Shown here: one piece after another, positions 1 to 9,700 of the stretch
Layout: each line of letters opens with the position of its first letter
Position numbering within the stretch: the stretch's first letter is position 1
DNA from: Pseudomonas sediminis
Lineage (GTDB): Bacteria; Pseudomonadota; Gammaproteobacteria; Pseudomonadales; Pseudomonadaceae
Reading direction: 5' to 3'
NCBI RefSeq assembly: GCF_002741105.1
Contig: NZ_NIQU01000002.1
Span: 248,001-312,000 of the forward strand
Length of the DNA stretch: 64,000 nt
Notes under the pieces: generated by a model
What the model was told of the DNA's origin: nothing
The model's database searches: none
Seen by the model: only the letters and a program-made list of their open reading frames with translations
Made by a program: the position numbers and the translations under genes

Positions 1-493
1 GGAACGCCAGCACGCTCTGCCGCCCGGTTGCCGTGCGCGACAGCTTGAGCGCCGCCTCCACGGCATCCGCCCCGGTCGGGCCGCAAAACTGGATACGCGC
101 GTCCTTGGCGAACTCACTAGGCAGCAGATCGAACAGGGTCTGCACGAAGGCATCCTTGATCGAGGTGCTCAGATCGAGGGTGTGCAACGGGATGCCCGAT
201 GCCAGGGTTCGCTGGATCGCCTCGATCACCACCGGATGATTGTGCCCGAGCGCCAGCGTACCGGCACCCGCCAGGCAATCGATGTAGACCTGCCCTCGCG
301 AATCCTCGACGTAAACACCCTGTGCCCGCTTCAACTCCAGCGGTATGCGCCGCGGATAGCTGCGCGCATTGGACTCGCGCTGTGTTTGCCGTTGCAGCAA
401 TGGCGTGCTGTCGAGGCAGTAGCGCTGGCTTAGCCCAGTATGGCGATGCCTTAGTTCGAGAGGAATGTTCGTTGTCGGGGTAATCACGCTCAT
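1..493 (-). CDS. dat: Diaminobutyrate--2-oxoglutarate aminotransferase, N-terminal part (runs off the left edge)
   Basis: Transfers an amino group to aspartate-4-semialdehyde to make L-2,4-diaminobutyrate (Dab), using PLP in the cytoplasm. Only the first 164 residues are in the window. They carry the class III aminotransferase N-terminus of the PvdH/Dat family: [10 protein letters not shown] near residue 40, then [15 protein letters not shown] and later [17 protein letters not shown], a pattern I recognise from PvdH. The ATG at 493-491 follows a GAGGAGG ribosome binding site. The catalytic lysine lies beyond the edge. Two NRPS modules downstream have Dab-type pockets, so this gene probably supplies that monomer. 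It is transcribed in the same direction as the TonB receptor, 143 bp behind it. A sister class III aminotransferase is possible but less likely. Confidence 0.88.
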   Translation of the reverse strand, partial: MSVITPTTNIPLELRHRHTGLSQRYCLDSTPLLQRQTQRESNARSYPRRIPLELKRAQGVYVEDSRGQVYIDCLAGAGTLALGHNHPVVIEAIQRTLASGIPLHTLDLSTSIKDAFVQTLFDLLPSEFAKDARIQFCGPTGADAVEAALKLSRTATGRQSVLAF

Positions 494-589
494 GATGGCC
501 TCCTCGCTTCACACAAGTAGTGCGTTCTCTGACGGCAGCCCTTCGAAAACTTCGAAAGGAACGAGACAACGAACCTTGAATAAGTCGTA

Positions 590-613
590 GGCGGCGACAC
601 CTTTGTCGCCGCC
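590..613. terminator. Perfect hairpin between the TonB receptor and dat
   Basis: Ten-base arms GGCGGCGACA and TGTCGCCGCC enclose a 4-nt loop. It lies just past the receptor stop codon (637) on the minus strand. No clear U-tract follows, so it may be a weak terminator, an attenuator or an mRNA-stabilising hairpin rather than a full stop before dat. Confidence 0.5.
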
Positions 614-636
614 CTCCCTACCTGCTCTTACTTCCT

Positions 637-2721
637 TTAGAAGTCGTAACGAGCAGCTACGCCCAGGGTCATTGGCGCACCGACATCGAGCAGGTCGTCG
701 CTCTGGTTGTTGGTGATGTATTCCTCATCGAAGAGGTTGTGCACATAACCGCTGAGGGTCAGGTTGCCAATAGGCAGCTCAGCGTTCAGGTTTACCAAGG
801 TCACGCTGTCATTGCGGCGTACCTTGGTGATTTCACGTGCGCCATTGGCATCGAAGTTGGAGATGCTCCGCCCCTGATAAACGACATTTCCACCTATCAT
901 CAGACCGTTGTTGAAGGTGTAGTTGGCTCCCAGGTTGGCCATCTGTTTTGGCGCATAGACGAATTCGTAACCACTGAGATCCACGCCATCGCGGACGAAC
1001 GACTTGTACTTGGTATCGTTGTAGGCGAACCCAGCATTGACCAGCAGTTGCGATGTCACCAGATACTCGGCGGAGAACTCCAGACCCACCATCCGGCTCT
1101 TGGCCGCGTTGGCTACTTGGGTGGTGCCATCGGCAATATTGCGGAACGACACCTGCTGGTCCTTCCACGTGGTGTGGTAGAGGTTGGCCGTGGTACGCAG
1201 ACGGCGGTCCAGCCAGTTGCCACGCCAGGCCAGCTCATAGGTACTGGTGAACTCAGGATCGTAGCTATCGTGGCGAGAGCGGCTGCGAATGTTCACACCA
1301 CCACTGCGATAGCCGCGCTGCCAGGTCAGTCCAAGCACCTGATTATCGGTCAGGTCATGGCTGATACCGATTTTCGGTAGCAACACGCTGGAACTGAGAT
1401 CACGATCAACCGAAGGGTCGGTTGCGAGGCTCAGCACATCGATGGGGTAATTGATCTTGGTGTTGTTCTTTTCATGATCCCAGCGCAGGCCAGTGATCAA
1501 TTGCCAGTCGTCCACGAACTCCCAATTGAGTTCACCGAACAACGCGTGGCTGTTGATTTTGGTCTCCCCCTTCTGATTCAACAACACCGTCCCGTTGTTG
1601 ACCAACTGATCGTCGATCTCGCCTTTTGAACGACCCAGGTATACGCCAACTACACCATCGAGCCGATCTGACGCATAACCCATGCGTAGCTCCTGGCTAC
1701 CCAAAGTCTGTTCATGATGGCGGGGAGATGTCTGAGTCACGCTCGTCAAGCGGTCGAAGTCGAGAATGGAGTCGTACTTGGACCAGGTGCCAGAGGTGAC
1801 GCTGGTCAGAGTCCAGAAGTCGTCCAAACGATAATCGACTTTGGCGGTGGCGGTGTTCTGGTTGAGCGTGTTGTAGGTCTCGGTGTTCTCGTAAATGCTG
1901 TAGTAATCGGGCTTGCCGTTGGATGCGGCCGTGGCATTAAGGCCACTGCGCTGCTTGGTACGGCTGAAGGTCAGCAGCACGTCCATGTCGTCGGACGGCA
2001 GAATAAGGAACTTGCCTCGAATATTGGACGAGCGCAGCTGGTTGGCGTCCATGTCCAGGAATTCGTTCTCGATATAGCCGTCAGACGTCTGGTAATCGAC
2101 AGCCAAGCGCCCGGCGATGATGCCATCGACCAAAGAGCCGTTGGCCATGGCCGACGCCCCACGCTCACCATACTTGCCTGCGTTGCTTCTCACCGAGAAC
2201 TCGGGATCGAAAGTCGGATCCTTGCTCTTCATGATGATGGCACCTGCCAGAGAGTTACGTCCCTGGGTGGTCGACTGGGCGCCACGGTAAATTTCCACCT
2301 GTTCCATGTCCCACAGCTGCATTGGATTGTGAGTGAGCAGACGATTGACCTGCAGTGCATCGTCGACATAGACGGACACGGCACCGTTCATCGCAGCGGG
2401 CCCCTGGTCATCGAACCCACTCACCGGAATACCGCGAATACCCCAGTTCTCGTTCCCCGACTGAGCGTAAACGCCCGGCGTACGATCCAGCACCCCCTGA
2501 AGATCCTGGTCGCCATGGATGCGTATGTCTTCACTGGTCACCACCGCAACGCTGGACAGCGTTTTGTCCTGGCTGCGCTGGATCTTCTCCCCCGTGATGA
2601 CCACTTCCTTGAGCTGCAGAGCTTCCTCTTTCTTGGCCTCTTCGGCTGCCAGCAGCGGAGTCGCAGCCATCAGACCGGACGCTACAGCCAGCGCCAACGT
2701 GTTCTTCTTGAAATTGCTCAT
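637..2721 (-). CDS. TonB-dependent ferric-siderophore outer-membrane receptor
   Basis: Outer-membrane receptor expected to bind the iron-loaded siderophore and import it with TonB energy. The ATG at 2721 begins a signal peptide (MSNFKKNTLALAVASGLMAA, cleaved near LLAAEE). An in-frame extension to 2856 encodes no plausible signal sequence and overlaps the promoter, so I reject it. The mature N-terminus has a TonB-box-like stretch (LKEVVITGEK), then a plug domain (QGVLDRTPGVYAQSG; YRGAQSTTQGRNSLAGAI) and a beta-barrel ending in the terminal Phe of ARYDF. Length, 694 residues, is normal. There is no extra N-terminal signalling domain, so it should not work through a FecI/FpvI-type sigma pathway. 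It is divergent from the hydroxylase/NRPS genes, with a Fur box in the shared region. Cognate ligand: probably the NRPS product made next door. Confidence 0.9.
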   Translation of the reverse strand: MSNFKKNTLALAVASGLMAATPLLAAEEAKKEEALQLKEVVITGEKIQRSQDKTLSSVAVVTSEDIRIHGDQDLQGVLDRTPGVYAQSGNENWGIRGIPVSGFDDQGPAAMNGAVSVYVDDALQVNRLLTHNPMQLWDMEQVEIYRGAQSTTQGRNSLAGAIIMKSKDPTFDPEFSVRSNAGKYGERGASAMANGSLVDGIIAGRLAVDYQTSDGYIENEFLDMDANQLRSSNIRGKFLILPSDDMDVLLTFSRTKQRSGLNATAASNGKPDYYSIYENTETYNTLNQNTATAKVDYRLDDFWTLTSVTSGTWSKYDSILDFDRLTSVTQTSPRHHEQTLGSQELRMGYASDRLDGVVGVYLGRSKGEIDDQLVNNGTVLLNQKGETKINSHALFGELNWEFVDDWQLITGLRWDHEKNNTKINYPIDVLSLATDPSVDRDLSSSVLLPKIGISHDLTDNQVLGLTWQRGYRSGGVNIRSRSRHDSYDPEFTSTYELAWRGNWLDRRLRTTANLYHTTWKDQQVSFRNIADGTTQVANAAKSRMVGLEFSAEYLVTSQLLVNAGFAYNDTKYKSFVRDGVDLSGYEFVYAPKQMANLGANYTFNNGLMIGGNVVYQGRSISNFDANGAREITKVRRNDSVTLVNLNAELPIGNLTLSGYVHNLFDEEYITNNQSDDLLDVGAPMTLGVAARYDF

Positions 2722-2828
2722 TTGCCCCTCGGCTCCTTCGCCTGTGCTTATTTTCGAAGCGAACGCACGGCCGCTTCCTACTCCTCCCCAAGCTTCGGCG
2801 GCAGAAGCCAGAAGCTCACAGGTGCGAA

Positions 2829-2856
2829 ATATTATCGACTGCAAGAATATTTGCAA
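2829..2856 (-). promoter_or_regulatory. Sigma-70-like promoter for the TonB receptor
   Basis: On the minus strand TTGCAA (2856-2851) and TAATAT (2834-2829) are separated by 16 bp, giving a leader of about 100 nt before the ATG at 2721. The Fur box lies immediately upstream of the -35 element. Confidence 0.55.
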
Positions 2857-2863
2857 TCTTTAC

Positions 2864-2882
2864 GATAGTGATTATCATTTGA
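2864..2882. promoter_or_regulatory. Fur box
   Basis: The sequence GATAGTGATTATCATTTGA matches 14 of 19 positions of the consensus GATAATGATAATCATTATC by eye. It abuts the -35 of the receptor promoter, so Fe-Fur would repress the receptor. It may also affect the divergent NRPS operon, whose first gene starts about 260 bp away. Confidence 0.8.
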
Positions 2883-3138
2883 AATCTTCTTGCAAGTAGA
2901 GCAGTCATGCAGGAAGCCGATGCTGCATTGCCGCATCACTCCCGACATAAACCTCTTGAATGGAGGGATGGACTTTGGTCCTTCGTCTACACGGAAGCCC
3001 AGCTCACACTGCTCTACTCATCGAGTGCTCTGCCATAGCCGGGCAGCGCTCGGCCAGGAGCCTCGAGCAATCGCTCGGCCCTGCTCTATCCCTGCACCCG
3101 GCAGAACCACCGCGCTTTACCGTAAGGATCGCCCGCAT

Positions 3139-4137
3139 ATGAATCAGCTTGCCGACGTACTCGCGGCCGAAGCTTTTCGTCCGTCCCGCGTGCAGGATGG
3201 CTGCATGGTCACCTCACTGCTGGACGACCATCCGCTCCCCCTCTTGATTGCCAGCCAGGAAGGCCAGTCGATCCATACCCTGAGCGAGTCATTGCGCGCT
3301 CTTGCCATCGAAGCCTTGAGCACGACAGGCGGCGTATTGCTGCGCAACTTCAAGGTGCCGACACCATTGGACTTCAAGCGCTTCGCGGCCAGTTTCGGCA
3401 TGCCCCTGGGCACCTACGAGTTCGGCTCCACGCCGCGCAGCAAGGTGTTCGCCGGCGTCTACAGCTCGACCGAATACCCGGCGCACCAGAGCATTCCCCT
3501 GCATAACGAGCAGTCCTATACGCGCCAGTGGCCATCGCGCATCTGGTTCCACTGCATGACACCGAGCCAGACCGGCGGGGAAACCCCAATCGCCGACAGT
3601 CGCCAGGTGTACCAGGCGATCGATCCGGCCATCCGCGAAGAGTTCATCGCCAAGGGCTTGCTCTATGTACGCAACTACAGCAGCGCCCTCGACCTGCCCT
3701 GGCAGCAGGTGTTCAACACCGATGACCGGGTCAAGGTCGAGCAGTACTGCCAGTCTCAGGGCATCGACTGGAACTGGTCGGAAGACGGCGACCTGAGCAC
3801 TCGCCAGCTATGCCAAGCGGCCGTCCGCCACCCTGTCAGCCAGGAGTGGGTGTGGTTCAACCAGGCCCACCTTTTCCACATTTCCGCCATGGAACAGAAT
3901 CTGCGCCAGACGCTGATCGACGCCGTCGGCGAAGAGCAGTTGCCGCGCAATGTCTATTTCGGCGACGGCACGCCAATCCCGGACGCCACTCTGGATGCCA
4001 TTCGCGCTGTCTATGCCGAGACCTGCGTGGCTTTCCCCTGGCAGGCCGGCGACGTGCTGATGCTCGACAACCTCCTGGTCGCCCATGGCCGCAATCCGTT
4101 CAGCGGTGACCGCAAGGTCATCGTGGCGATGGCCTAG
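3139..4137 (+). CDS. TauD/SyrP-like Fe(II)/2-oxoglutarate beta-hydroxylase (free-standing, 1)
   Basis: Expected to hydroxylate the beta-carbon of an Asp or His residue held on an NRPS carrier domain, creating a bidentate iron ligand. The TauD/TfdA fold shows GGVLLRNF near residue 55, the Fe-binding pair in HNEQSY (His122, Glu124), TGGETPI, and distal His316 followed by an Arg in GRNPFSGDRK for 2-oxoglutarate. Length, 332 residues, is typical. I chose ATG 3139, with AAGGA upstream, over an 83-residue upstream extension that lacks family features. The stop codon touches the next gene's start region, so the two are probably translationally coupled. It could serve His1 or Asp6; its substrate cannot be decided by eye. 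Confidence 0.85.
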   Translation: MNQLADVLAAEAFRPSRVQDGCMVTSLLDDHPLPLLIASQEGQSIHTLSESLRALAIEALSTTGGVLLRNFKVPTPLDFKRFAASFGMPLGTYEFGSTPRSKVFAGVYSSTEYPAHQSIPLHNEQSYTRQWPSRIWFHCMTPSQTGGETPIADSRQVYQAIDPAIREEFIAKGLLYVRNYSSALDLPWQQVFNTDDRVKVEQYCQSQGIDWNWSEDGDLSTRQLCQAAVRHPVSQEWVWFNQAHLFHISAMEQNLRQTLIDAVGEEQLPRNVYFGDGTPIPDATLDAIRAVYAETCVAFPWQAGDVLMLDNLLVAHGRNPFSGDRKVIVAMA

Positions 4138-4139
4138 TG

Positions 4140-5600
4140 ATGAATATGGATAACCCCATCCCTGCGCTACGCCCTCTGAGCGAGGCCGATGCACGCTGCG
4201 TACGCCAGTCATTCGCCCAGAGCCGCCTGTGGTTCCTGCATCAGTTGGAGCCAGGGCGCGCCCAACACAACATCCTGGTGCGCATGGTGCTGCAAGGCCC
4301 GGCCTTGCAGGCCGAACGCCTGAAACATGCGCTCGATGCACTGTGCCCACGCCACCCGGTGCTGCGCGCCTGCTACCGCACGGCACAGTCCGGCCCGGAA
4401 CAATGTCAGGCCGAGCGCCAGTCCATCACCCTGGAGCAGCATGATCTCAAAGGTCTGAGCACCGAGGATCGCAACCACGCCCTGCAGGGCCTGCTGCACA
4501 CGCAGCAGAACACCCCTTTCGACCTGGAGAACGGCCCGATGATGCGAGCCTGCCTGCTCGATCTCGACGTCGCTGCGCAGGAGCTAATCATCGTCATTCA
4601 CCACATCGCCTTCGACGGTCGCTCGGGGGAAATCCTCCTGCAGGATTTGGCGCATTACTACACAACCCAGGAACCTGGCGCACCAGTTCCTGGCAGCTTG
4701 CAGTACGCCGATTTCGCCGCCTGGGAACCTCTCTACATCACACCCCAGCGAATCGAGAGCGAAATCGCCTTCTGGCGTGACCACCTGGCCGGCATGCCGC
4801 TGCAGCTGGAGTTCGCCCGCCGTGTGCGCAGCGAAGGGCCAGCGCTGGGTGGTCGGTACGCCTTCGTCATCCCTGCCGCCAGGGTCGAGCGACTCAAGCA
4901 GACATCGCGCCGCCTACGCCTACCGCTATTTGTGACCCTGACCGGGCTGTTCCAGGCATGGCTGCACTACCTCAGCGGCCAGCACCGCTTCCTCATTGGC
5001 ACCGATGTGCATGGTCGCGACCTGCCGGCGCTGCAGGACATCTTCGGCTTCTTCGTCAACCAGCTCACCCTCAAGTGCGAGCTAGATGACGAACTGAGCC
5101 TCGGCGAGCTGTTGGCACGGACCCGCCAGACCATCCGCGAGGCCCACGCACATCGCCAGTTGCCCTTTGATCTGCTGGTGTCGCAGTTAGCACCACAGCG
5201 CAAGACGGATCGCTCGCCACTGTTCCAGGCCAAGTTCAACTACCAGCGTGATCGCTTCAGCATCGATGGACTCGGAGAAGCTCGCCTCGTCCACACCCAG
5301 GTGATCCAGGATCTGGCCGGCTTCGATCTGGTGCTCGATCTGATGCATCGCAACACAAGCATCGAAGCCACACTGGAGTACGACCGACGCTTGTTCAGCG
5401 CCGACGAGATCGAGCGCTTCGCCAGTTTCTGGCAGTCCCTGCTGGACCAGGTCGACGACCTTCTGGAGCGATCGATCAGCGAGCTGCGCGCGCGACTGCG
5501 GGGCTGGGACGACACCTACCTGCAGCAGCAACAGCACGCGCATCACGACCAAGGACGCGCACGCCTGGGCAACACCCAACGCCGCGCCATCAGTCTATAG
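4140..5600 (+). CDS. Free-standing NRPS condensation domain, candidate fatty-acyl starter
   Basis: A single condensation (C) domain of 486 residues with no A or T domain. The active motif HHxxxDG is intact (HHIAFDG from residue 154), with SFAQSRLWFLHQLEPG at the N-terminus, the YADFA motif, GTDVHGRD and FGFFVNQL later, and HRQLPFD, all standard C-domain motifs. The following NRPS has a degenerate C-like N-terminus, so this protein probably supplies the missing condensation activity in trans. Since it serves the first module, the likely reaction is acylation of residue 1 by a fatty acyl-CoA, as expected for a lipopeptide siderophore. ATG 4140 lies 3 nt after the start of the previous stop region; an in-frame GTG at 4137 is the alternative. 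It is sandwiched between two hydroxylase genes. Confidence 0.8.
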   Translation: MNMDNPIPALRPLSEADARCVRQSFAQSRLWFLHQLEPGRAQHNILVRMVLQGPALQAERLKHALDALCPRHPVLRACYRTAQSGPEQCQAERQSITLEQHDLKGLSTEDRNHALQGLLHTQQNTPFDLENGPMMRACLLDLDVAAQELIIVIHHIAFDGRSGEILLQDLAHYYTTQEPGAPVPGSLQYADFAAWEPLYITPQRIESEIAFWRDHLAGMPLQLEFARRVRSEGPALGGRYAFVIPAARVERLKQTSRRLRLPLFVTLTGLFQAWLHYLSGQHRFLIGTDVHGRDLPALQDIFGFFVNQLTLKCELDDELSLGELLARTRQTIREAHAHRQLPFDLLVSQLAPQRKTDRSPLFQAKFNYQRDRFSIDGLGEARLVHTQVIQDLAGFDLVLDLMHRNTSIEATLEYDRRLFSADEIERFASFWQSLLDQVDDLLERSISELRARLRGWDDTYLQQQQHAHHDQGRARLGNTQRRAISL

Positions 5601-5615
5601 CGACCAGGAGCCCGC

Positions 5616-6668
5616 ATGACCGCCATTCCGCCCTCCGGCAATCGCCCCGTCGCCGGGGCCGCCCGACGAAAACCCATCGTGGTCTCCCAGCAGAACATCG
5701 TCAGCGAGCGCCTCTTTGAACCAGGCTGGGAGCTGCCCTGGCTGGTCGAACCGAATTTGCCGGGTGTCGACCTGGTGCAGTGGGCTGCACAGAATAGCGA
5801 CAAGCTTGAGCAGAAATTACTGGAGCATGGCGCCATTCTGTTCCGTGGTTTCGACGTTCAGTCCGTCGAGCGTTTCAATGCCGTCATCGGCTCGCTGTCT
5901 TCCGGGGCCCTTGAATACATGTTTCGTGCCTCGCCCCGTACCCGGGTCGGCGGCAATATCTACACCTCGACCGACTACCCGGCCGATCAGGTAATTTTCC
6001 CGCACAACGAGCACTCCTACTCCCCACGCTTTCCACTGCGTCTGTTCTTCTATTGCCACCTAGCCTCGGAAACAGGCGGTGAAACGCCCATCGGCTCGGT
6101 ACGACGAGTCAAATCCCTGATCCCTGAACAGATCATCGAAACGTTCCGACGCAAGAAGATTCTGTACGTGCGCAACTATGGCGATGGCTTTGGCCTGCCC
6201 TGGCAATCGGTATTCCAGACCGACGACCGCGCCGAGGTAGAAGCCTACTGCGCTTCGGTCGGCATCGAGGTGGAGTGGAAGGACGGCAATCGCCTGCGCA
6301 CACGCCAAGTGGGCTCCGCGCTGGCACGCCACCCTCGTACCGGCGAGGAGGTCTGGTTCAACCATGGCACCTTCTTCCATGTGACGACCCTGCCTGTCGC
6401 CATTCGTGACTCGCTCGGCGCAGGTTTCTCAGCGATGGATCTGCCCACCAACACCTTCTATGGCGACGGCAGCCCCATCGAGCAGAACGTGCTCGAGACC
6501 CTGCGCGCCGCTTATCTGGATTCACTGGTGAAATTCCGCTGGCAGCGTGGCGATGTGCTGATGCTCGACAACATGCTCTCTGTGCATGGCCGCGAGCCTT
6601 ACAGCGGCCCCCGCAAGATCTACACCGGCATGGCCGAAGCCACCGCTGGCAGCGACGTACAGCTCTGA
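5616..6668 (+). CDS. TauD/SyrP-like Fe(II)/2-oxoglutarate beta-hydroxylase (free-standing, 2)
   Basis: Second free hydroxylase of 350 residues, preceded by CAGGAG five bases before ATG 5616. Iron ligands are His130 and Glu132 in HNEHSY and His324 in SVHGREPYSGPRK, with the 2-oxoglutarate Arg following. GAILFRGF and TGGETPIG match the family. The N-terminal segment around KPIVVSQQ resembles the start of the hydroxylase domain fused to the third NRPS (ATAVSQR), suggesting common descent. It sits directly before the NRPS that begins with a degenerate C-like domain and activates a probable His, so hydroxylation of His1 is the simplest guess. Assignment between this protein and the first hydroxylase is open. 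Confidence 0.85.
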   Translation: MTAIPPSGNRPVAGAARRKPIVVSQQNIVSERLFEPGWELPWLVEPNLPGVDLVQWAAQNSDKLEQKLLEHGAILFRGFDVQSVERFNAVIGSLSSGALEYMFRASPRTRVGGNIYTSTDYPADQVIFPHNEHSYSPRFPLRLFFYCHLASETGGETPIGSVRRVKSLIPEQIIETFRRKKILYVRNYGDGFGLPWQSVFQTDDRAEVEAYCASVGIEVEWKDGNRLRTRQVGSALARHPRTGEEVWFNHGTFFHVTTLPVAIRDSLGAGFSAMDLPTNTFYGDGSPIEQNVLETLRAAYLDSLVKFRWQRGDVLMLDNMLSVHGREPYSGPRKIYTGMAEATAGSDVQL

Positions 6669-6704
6669 TACGTCTCTTCTCACTTTCGCTCACGAGGAAA
6701 TGCC

Positions 6705-9700
6705 ATGTCGGCTCTGACAGGTTTTCGTATCTCTCCACAACAGGCACGAGCCTGGCGCGCGACCCAGTCCGGAACCACGAACGACGCCGCTAGCCGGCTG
6801 GTTATCGATGTAACGCTGGCGCCGTCACCCTCCGATATCGAGGCGCGCCTGCATGCCCTGGCCCAACGCGAGGAAATCCTCAGTACCACCTTGCATGCCA
6901 TGCCGGGTATGGCTTTGCCGATCCAGGTCATCGAGGAGCAGCCACGTGTCACCTTCGTCGCCGAAGACTGGCGTGATGACGAAACCGCCCGCCGTGATGC
7001 GCTGGCCAACGACATATTGGGATCAGGCAGCGTGCTGTCCGTGCGCTACGCGCGCGTCGGGCAAGAGCGCTGGCTGCTCTGCCTGGAAGGTGCCCCCAAT
7101 GCCCTGGATCTTGCCAGCCTGACCTTGATCGCAGCCGAACTGCTGGGCGCAACGGCCCCGGAACGCCTGCAGTATGTCGATTACGCGGAGTGGAAGAACG
7201 GCCTGCTGGAAGATGAGAGCGATGGTCAGGCTGCACGCTTCTGGCAACAGACACAGGCGGAAAACGCTCCCCTCGCGCTAAACGCGCTACAAACAGCGAG
7301 TGGCGACACACCGTGCGAAGCAGCGCTGCATCGGCTTTCCGGTTTGCCCTCGCGTGCTGACCTCGAAGCATTGGCCACACGGGCCGGAGCGAAGCTCGAT
7401 GAATGGCTCTTCGCTGCCTGGTCTGTGCTGATAGCGCGGCTGAGCGGCCAGCAACGAATCCAGCTTGGCTGGCAGGACGATGGTCGCGGTGAAGGTCTTG
7501 AGCAAGCACTGGGCCTGTTCGAACAGCGCTTGCCAGTACACATTGAAGTCGACCTGCAAACAGCGCTCACGCCTCAGATCGCCAATCTACTCGCGCCACT
7601 GCGCCAGGCCATCGGCTGGCGCGATCATTACAACAGCGAACAGAACTGCCCTCTGTATTTCGCCTGGCGCGAACTCGATCTGGCAAAAGAGCTGGGTACA
7701 CCAACCGCAGCGAGCGGTTTGCAATCACCGTTCGCACTGGGCATGGAGTGCCATGCAAACGGCAATGGCAAGCTGGAACTGCACCTGGCCTACGACCGGA
7801 CACGCTTCGACTCTACGGCCATCACCTACCTGGAAGAGCAATGGGCCTGCCTGCTGCAAGGCCTGGGGACGGGTGAGTCGGCTCTCGGCGCCATTCCACT
7901 GTTCGGCCCGCACCAGGAGCAAGGCCTACAGACCAGCAGCGTACACGCGGTTGTGCGTGATGCCAGCGTACTCACGCTGATCGAGGAACGTGCCCGGACC
8001 AATCCCGATGCGCCAGCGCTGGTCGATGCCAACGGCATGACTCGCTATGGCGAGTTGATGACACAGGTCGATGCACTGGCTCGACGCTTGCGTACCGAGG
8101 GCATTCAAACCGGCGATGTGGTCGGCATCCTCATGCAGCGCGGGCGCCAGGCCATCGTCGCCATGCTGGCGGCACTGCGAGCCGGCGCGGCCTATGTGCC
8201 TCTCGACCCGGCCTATCCAGCCGAACGTCTGAGCTACATGATCGACAACAGCGCGGCACGCCTGCTGCTCACCACCGAAGATCTGCAGGCAGGCATCGAC
8301 ACGACAGTAGCCACCCTGCCGATAGAGACCGTCCACGCAGCAGCCAACGCTGATGAAACGCCTCTGCCAGATATCGCAGGCGAGCAGACCGCCTACCTGA
8401 TCTACACATCAGGGTCTTCCGGGCAACCCAAAGGCGTGCCGATCAGCCACGCCGCCCTGAGTCGTTCGACCCAGGTTCGTATGGCCTTCTACCCCGAGCC
8501 GGTGCAGGCCTACCTGCTGCTCTCGTCGTTGTCTTTCGACAGCTCCGTGGCGGGCATCTACTGGACACTGTGCCAAGGCGGGCTACTGGTGCTGCCGGCC
8601 AACGGCGAGGAGCTGGATCTAGAGGTGCTCGCAGGCCTGATCGAGCGTCATCGCGTCAGTCACAGCCTGTCGCTACCTTCGCTCTACGAAACCTTGCTCG
8701 ACTACTGCAACGCCAGCACCCTCGCCCACCTGCGTACCTGGATCGTGGCCGGTGAGCCCTGCACGCCGCGCGTACTCGCCAAGCACCGCAACAAAACGGC
8801 GCAAGCGCAGTTGGTCAACGAATACGGGCCGACCGAAGCTACCGTCTGGGCCACTGCCGACGTGCTCAGCGATACCACGTCCGACGACAGCATGATCAGT
8901 ATCGGTCGCCCCATTCCCGGCATGCTGCTGTGCCTGCTGAACGAACATGGCCAGCTGGCCGCCATTGGCGAGCCCGGCGAGATCCACCTCGGCGGCCTGA
9001 CCCTGACCAGCGGCTACCTGGGCCTACCCGAGCAGACCGCCAGCGCCTTCGTGCGTTACCCGCACATCGCGGCAGGCCAGCGGCTGTACCGCACCGGCGA
9101 CCTCGCCCGACGTCGCGTCGACGGTCGCCTGGACTTCCTCGGTCGCCGCGACCAACAGATCAAGATCCGCGGCCACCGAGTCGAACGGGGCGAAATCGAA
9201 CGCGCGCTGCAGAGCCATTCCGAGGTACGCGAAGCCGTGGTTATCGCCCAGGTTCACGAAGGTAGTGCCCGCCTGATCGCCTATTTCACCGACCGCCATG
9301 GCTACGCCCCCGACGCTCAGGCGCTGAACAGTTTCCTGCACGATCGCCTTCCGAGCTACATGGTACCTGCCGCCTTCATCCACCTGCCGGCCCTGCCACA
9401 CACGCCCAACGGCAAGCTCGACCTCAACGCTCTGCCCGACCCTGATCACCTGGTTGCCGCCAATGCAGCCTACGTGGCACCGCGTAACGACATGGAGGTC
9501 GCACTGACCGAGATCTGCCAGCAGGTACTCAAGCGCGAGCGCATCGGCGTACAGGACAACTTCTTCCAGATCGGTGGCGACTCCATCCTCAGCCTGCAGA
9601 TCGTCTCGCGTGCCAACCAGCAAGGCATCCGCCTCAGCGCCAAGCAGATATTCGAGAGCGAGACCATCGAGCGCATGGCCCAGGTCGCCACCCGTGGCAC

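Larger units (their letters stand above)
2722..3138. other. Non-coding region between the divergent receptor and NRPS-side genes (417 bp)
   Basis: Contains the receptor promoter and the Fur box (separate entries). Nearer the hydroxylase gene I see no further Fur box, no PvdS-type iron-starvation box and no clear sigma-70 promoter on the plus strand. The short open frames here have no recognisable product. How the rightward operon is switched on is therefore not visible from the sequence. Confidence 0.6.

Noticed and set aside
117..569. Open frame overlapping the dat gene
   Set aside because: It lies in another frame of the same strand as dat; its translation has no family features, whereas the dat frame has clear aminotransferase motifs.
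2722..2856. Longer start for the TonB receptor
   Set aside because: It would place the promoter inside the gene and bury the signal peptide; the start at 2721 fits.
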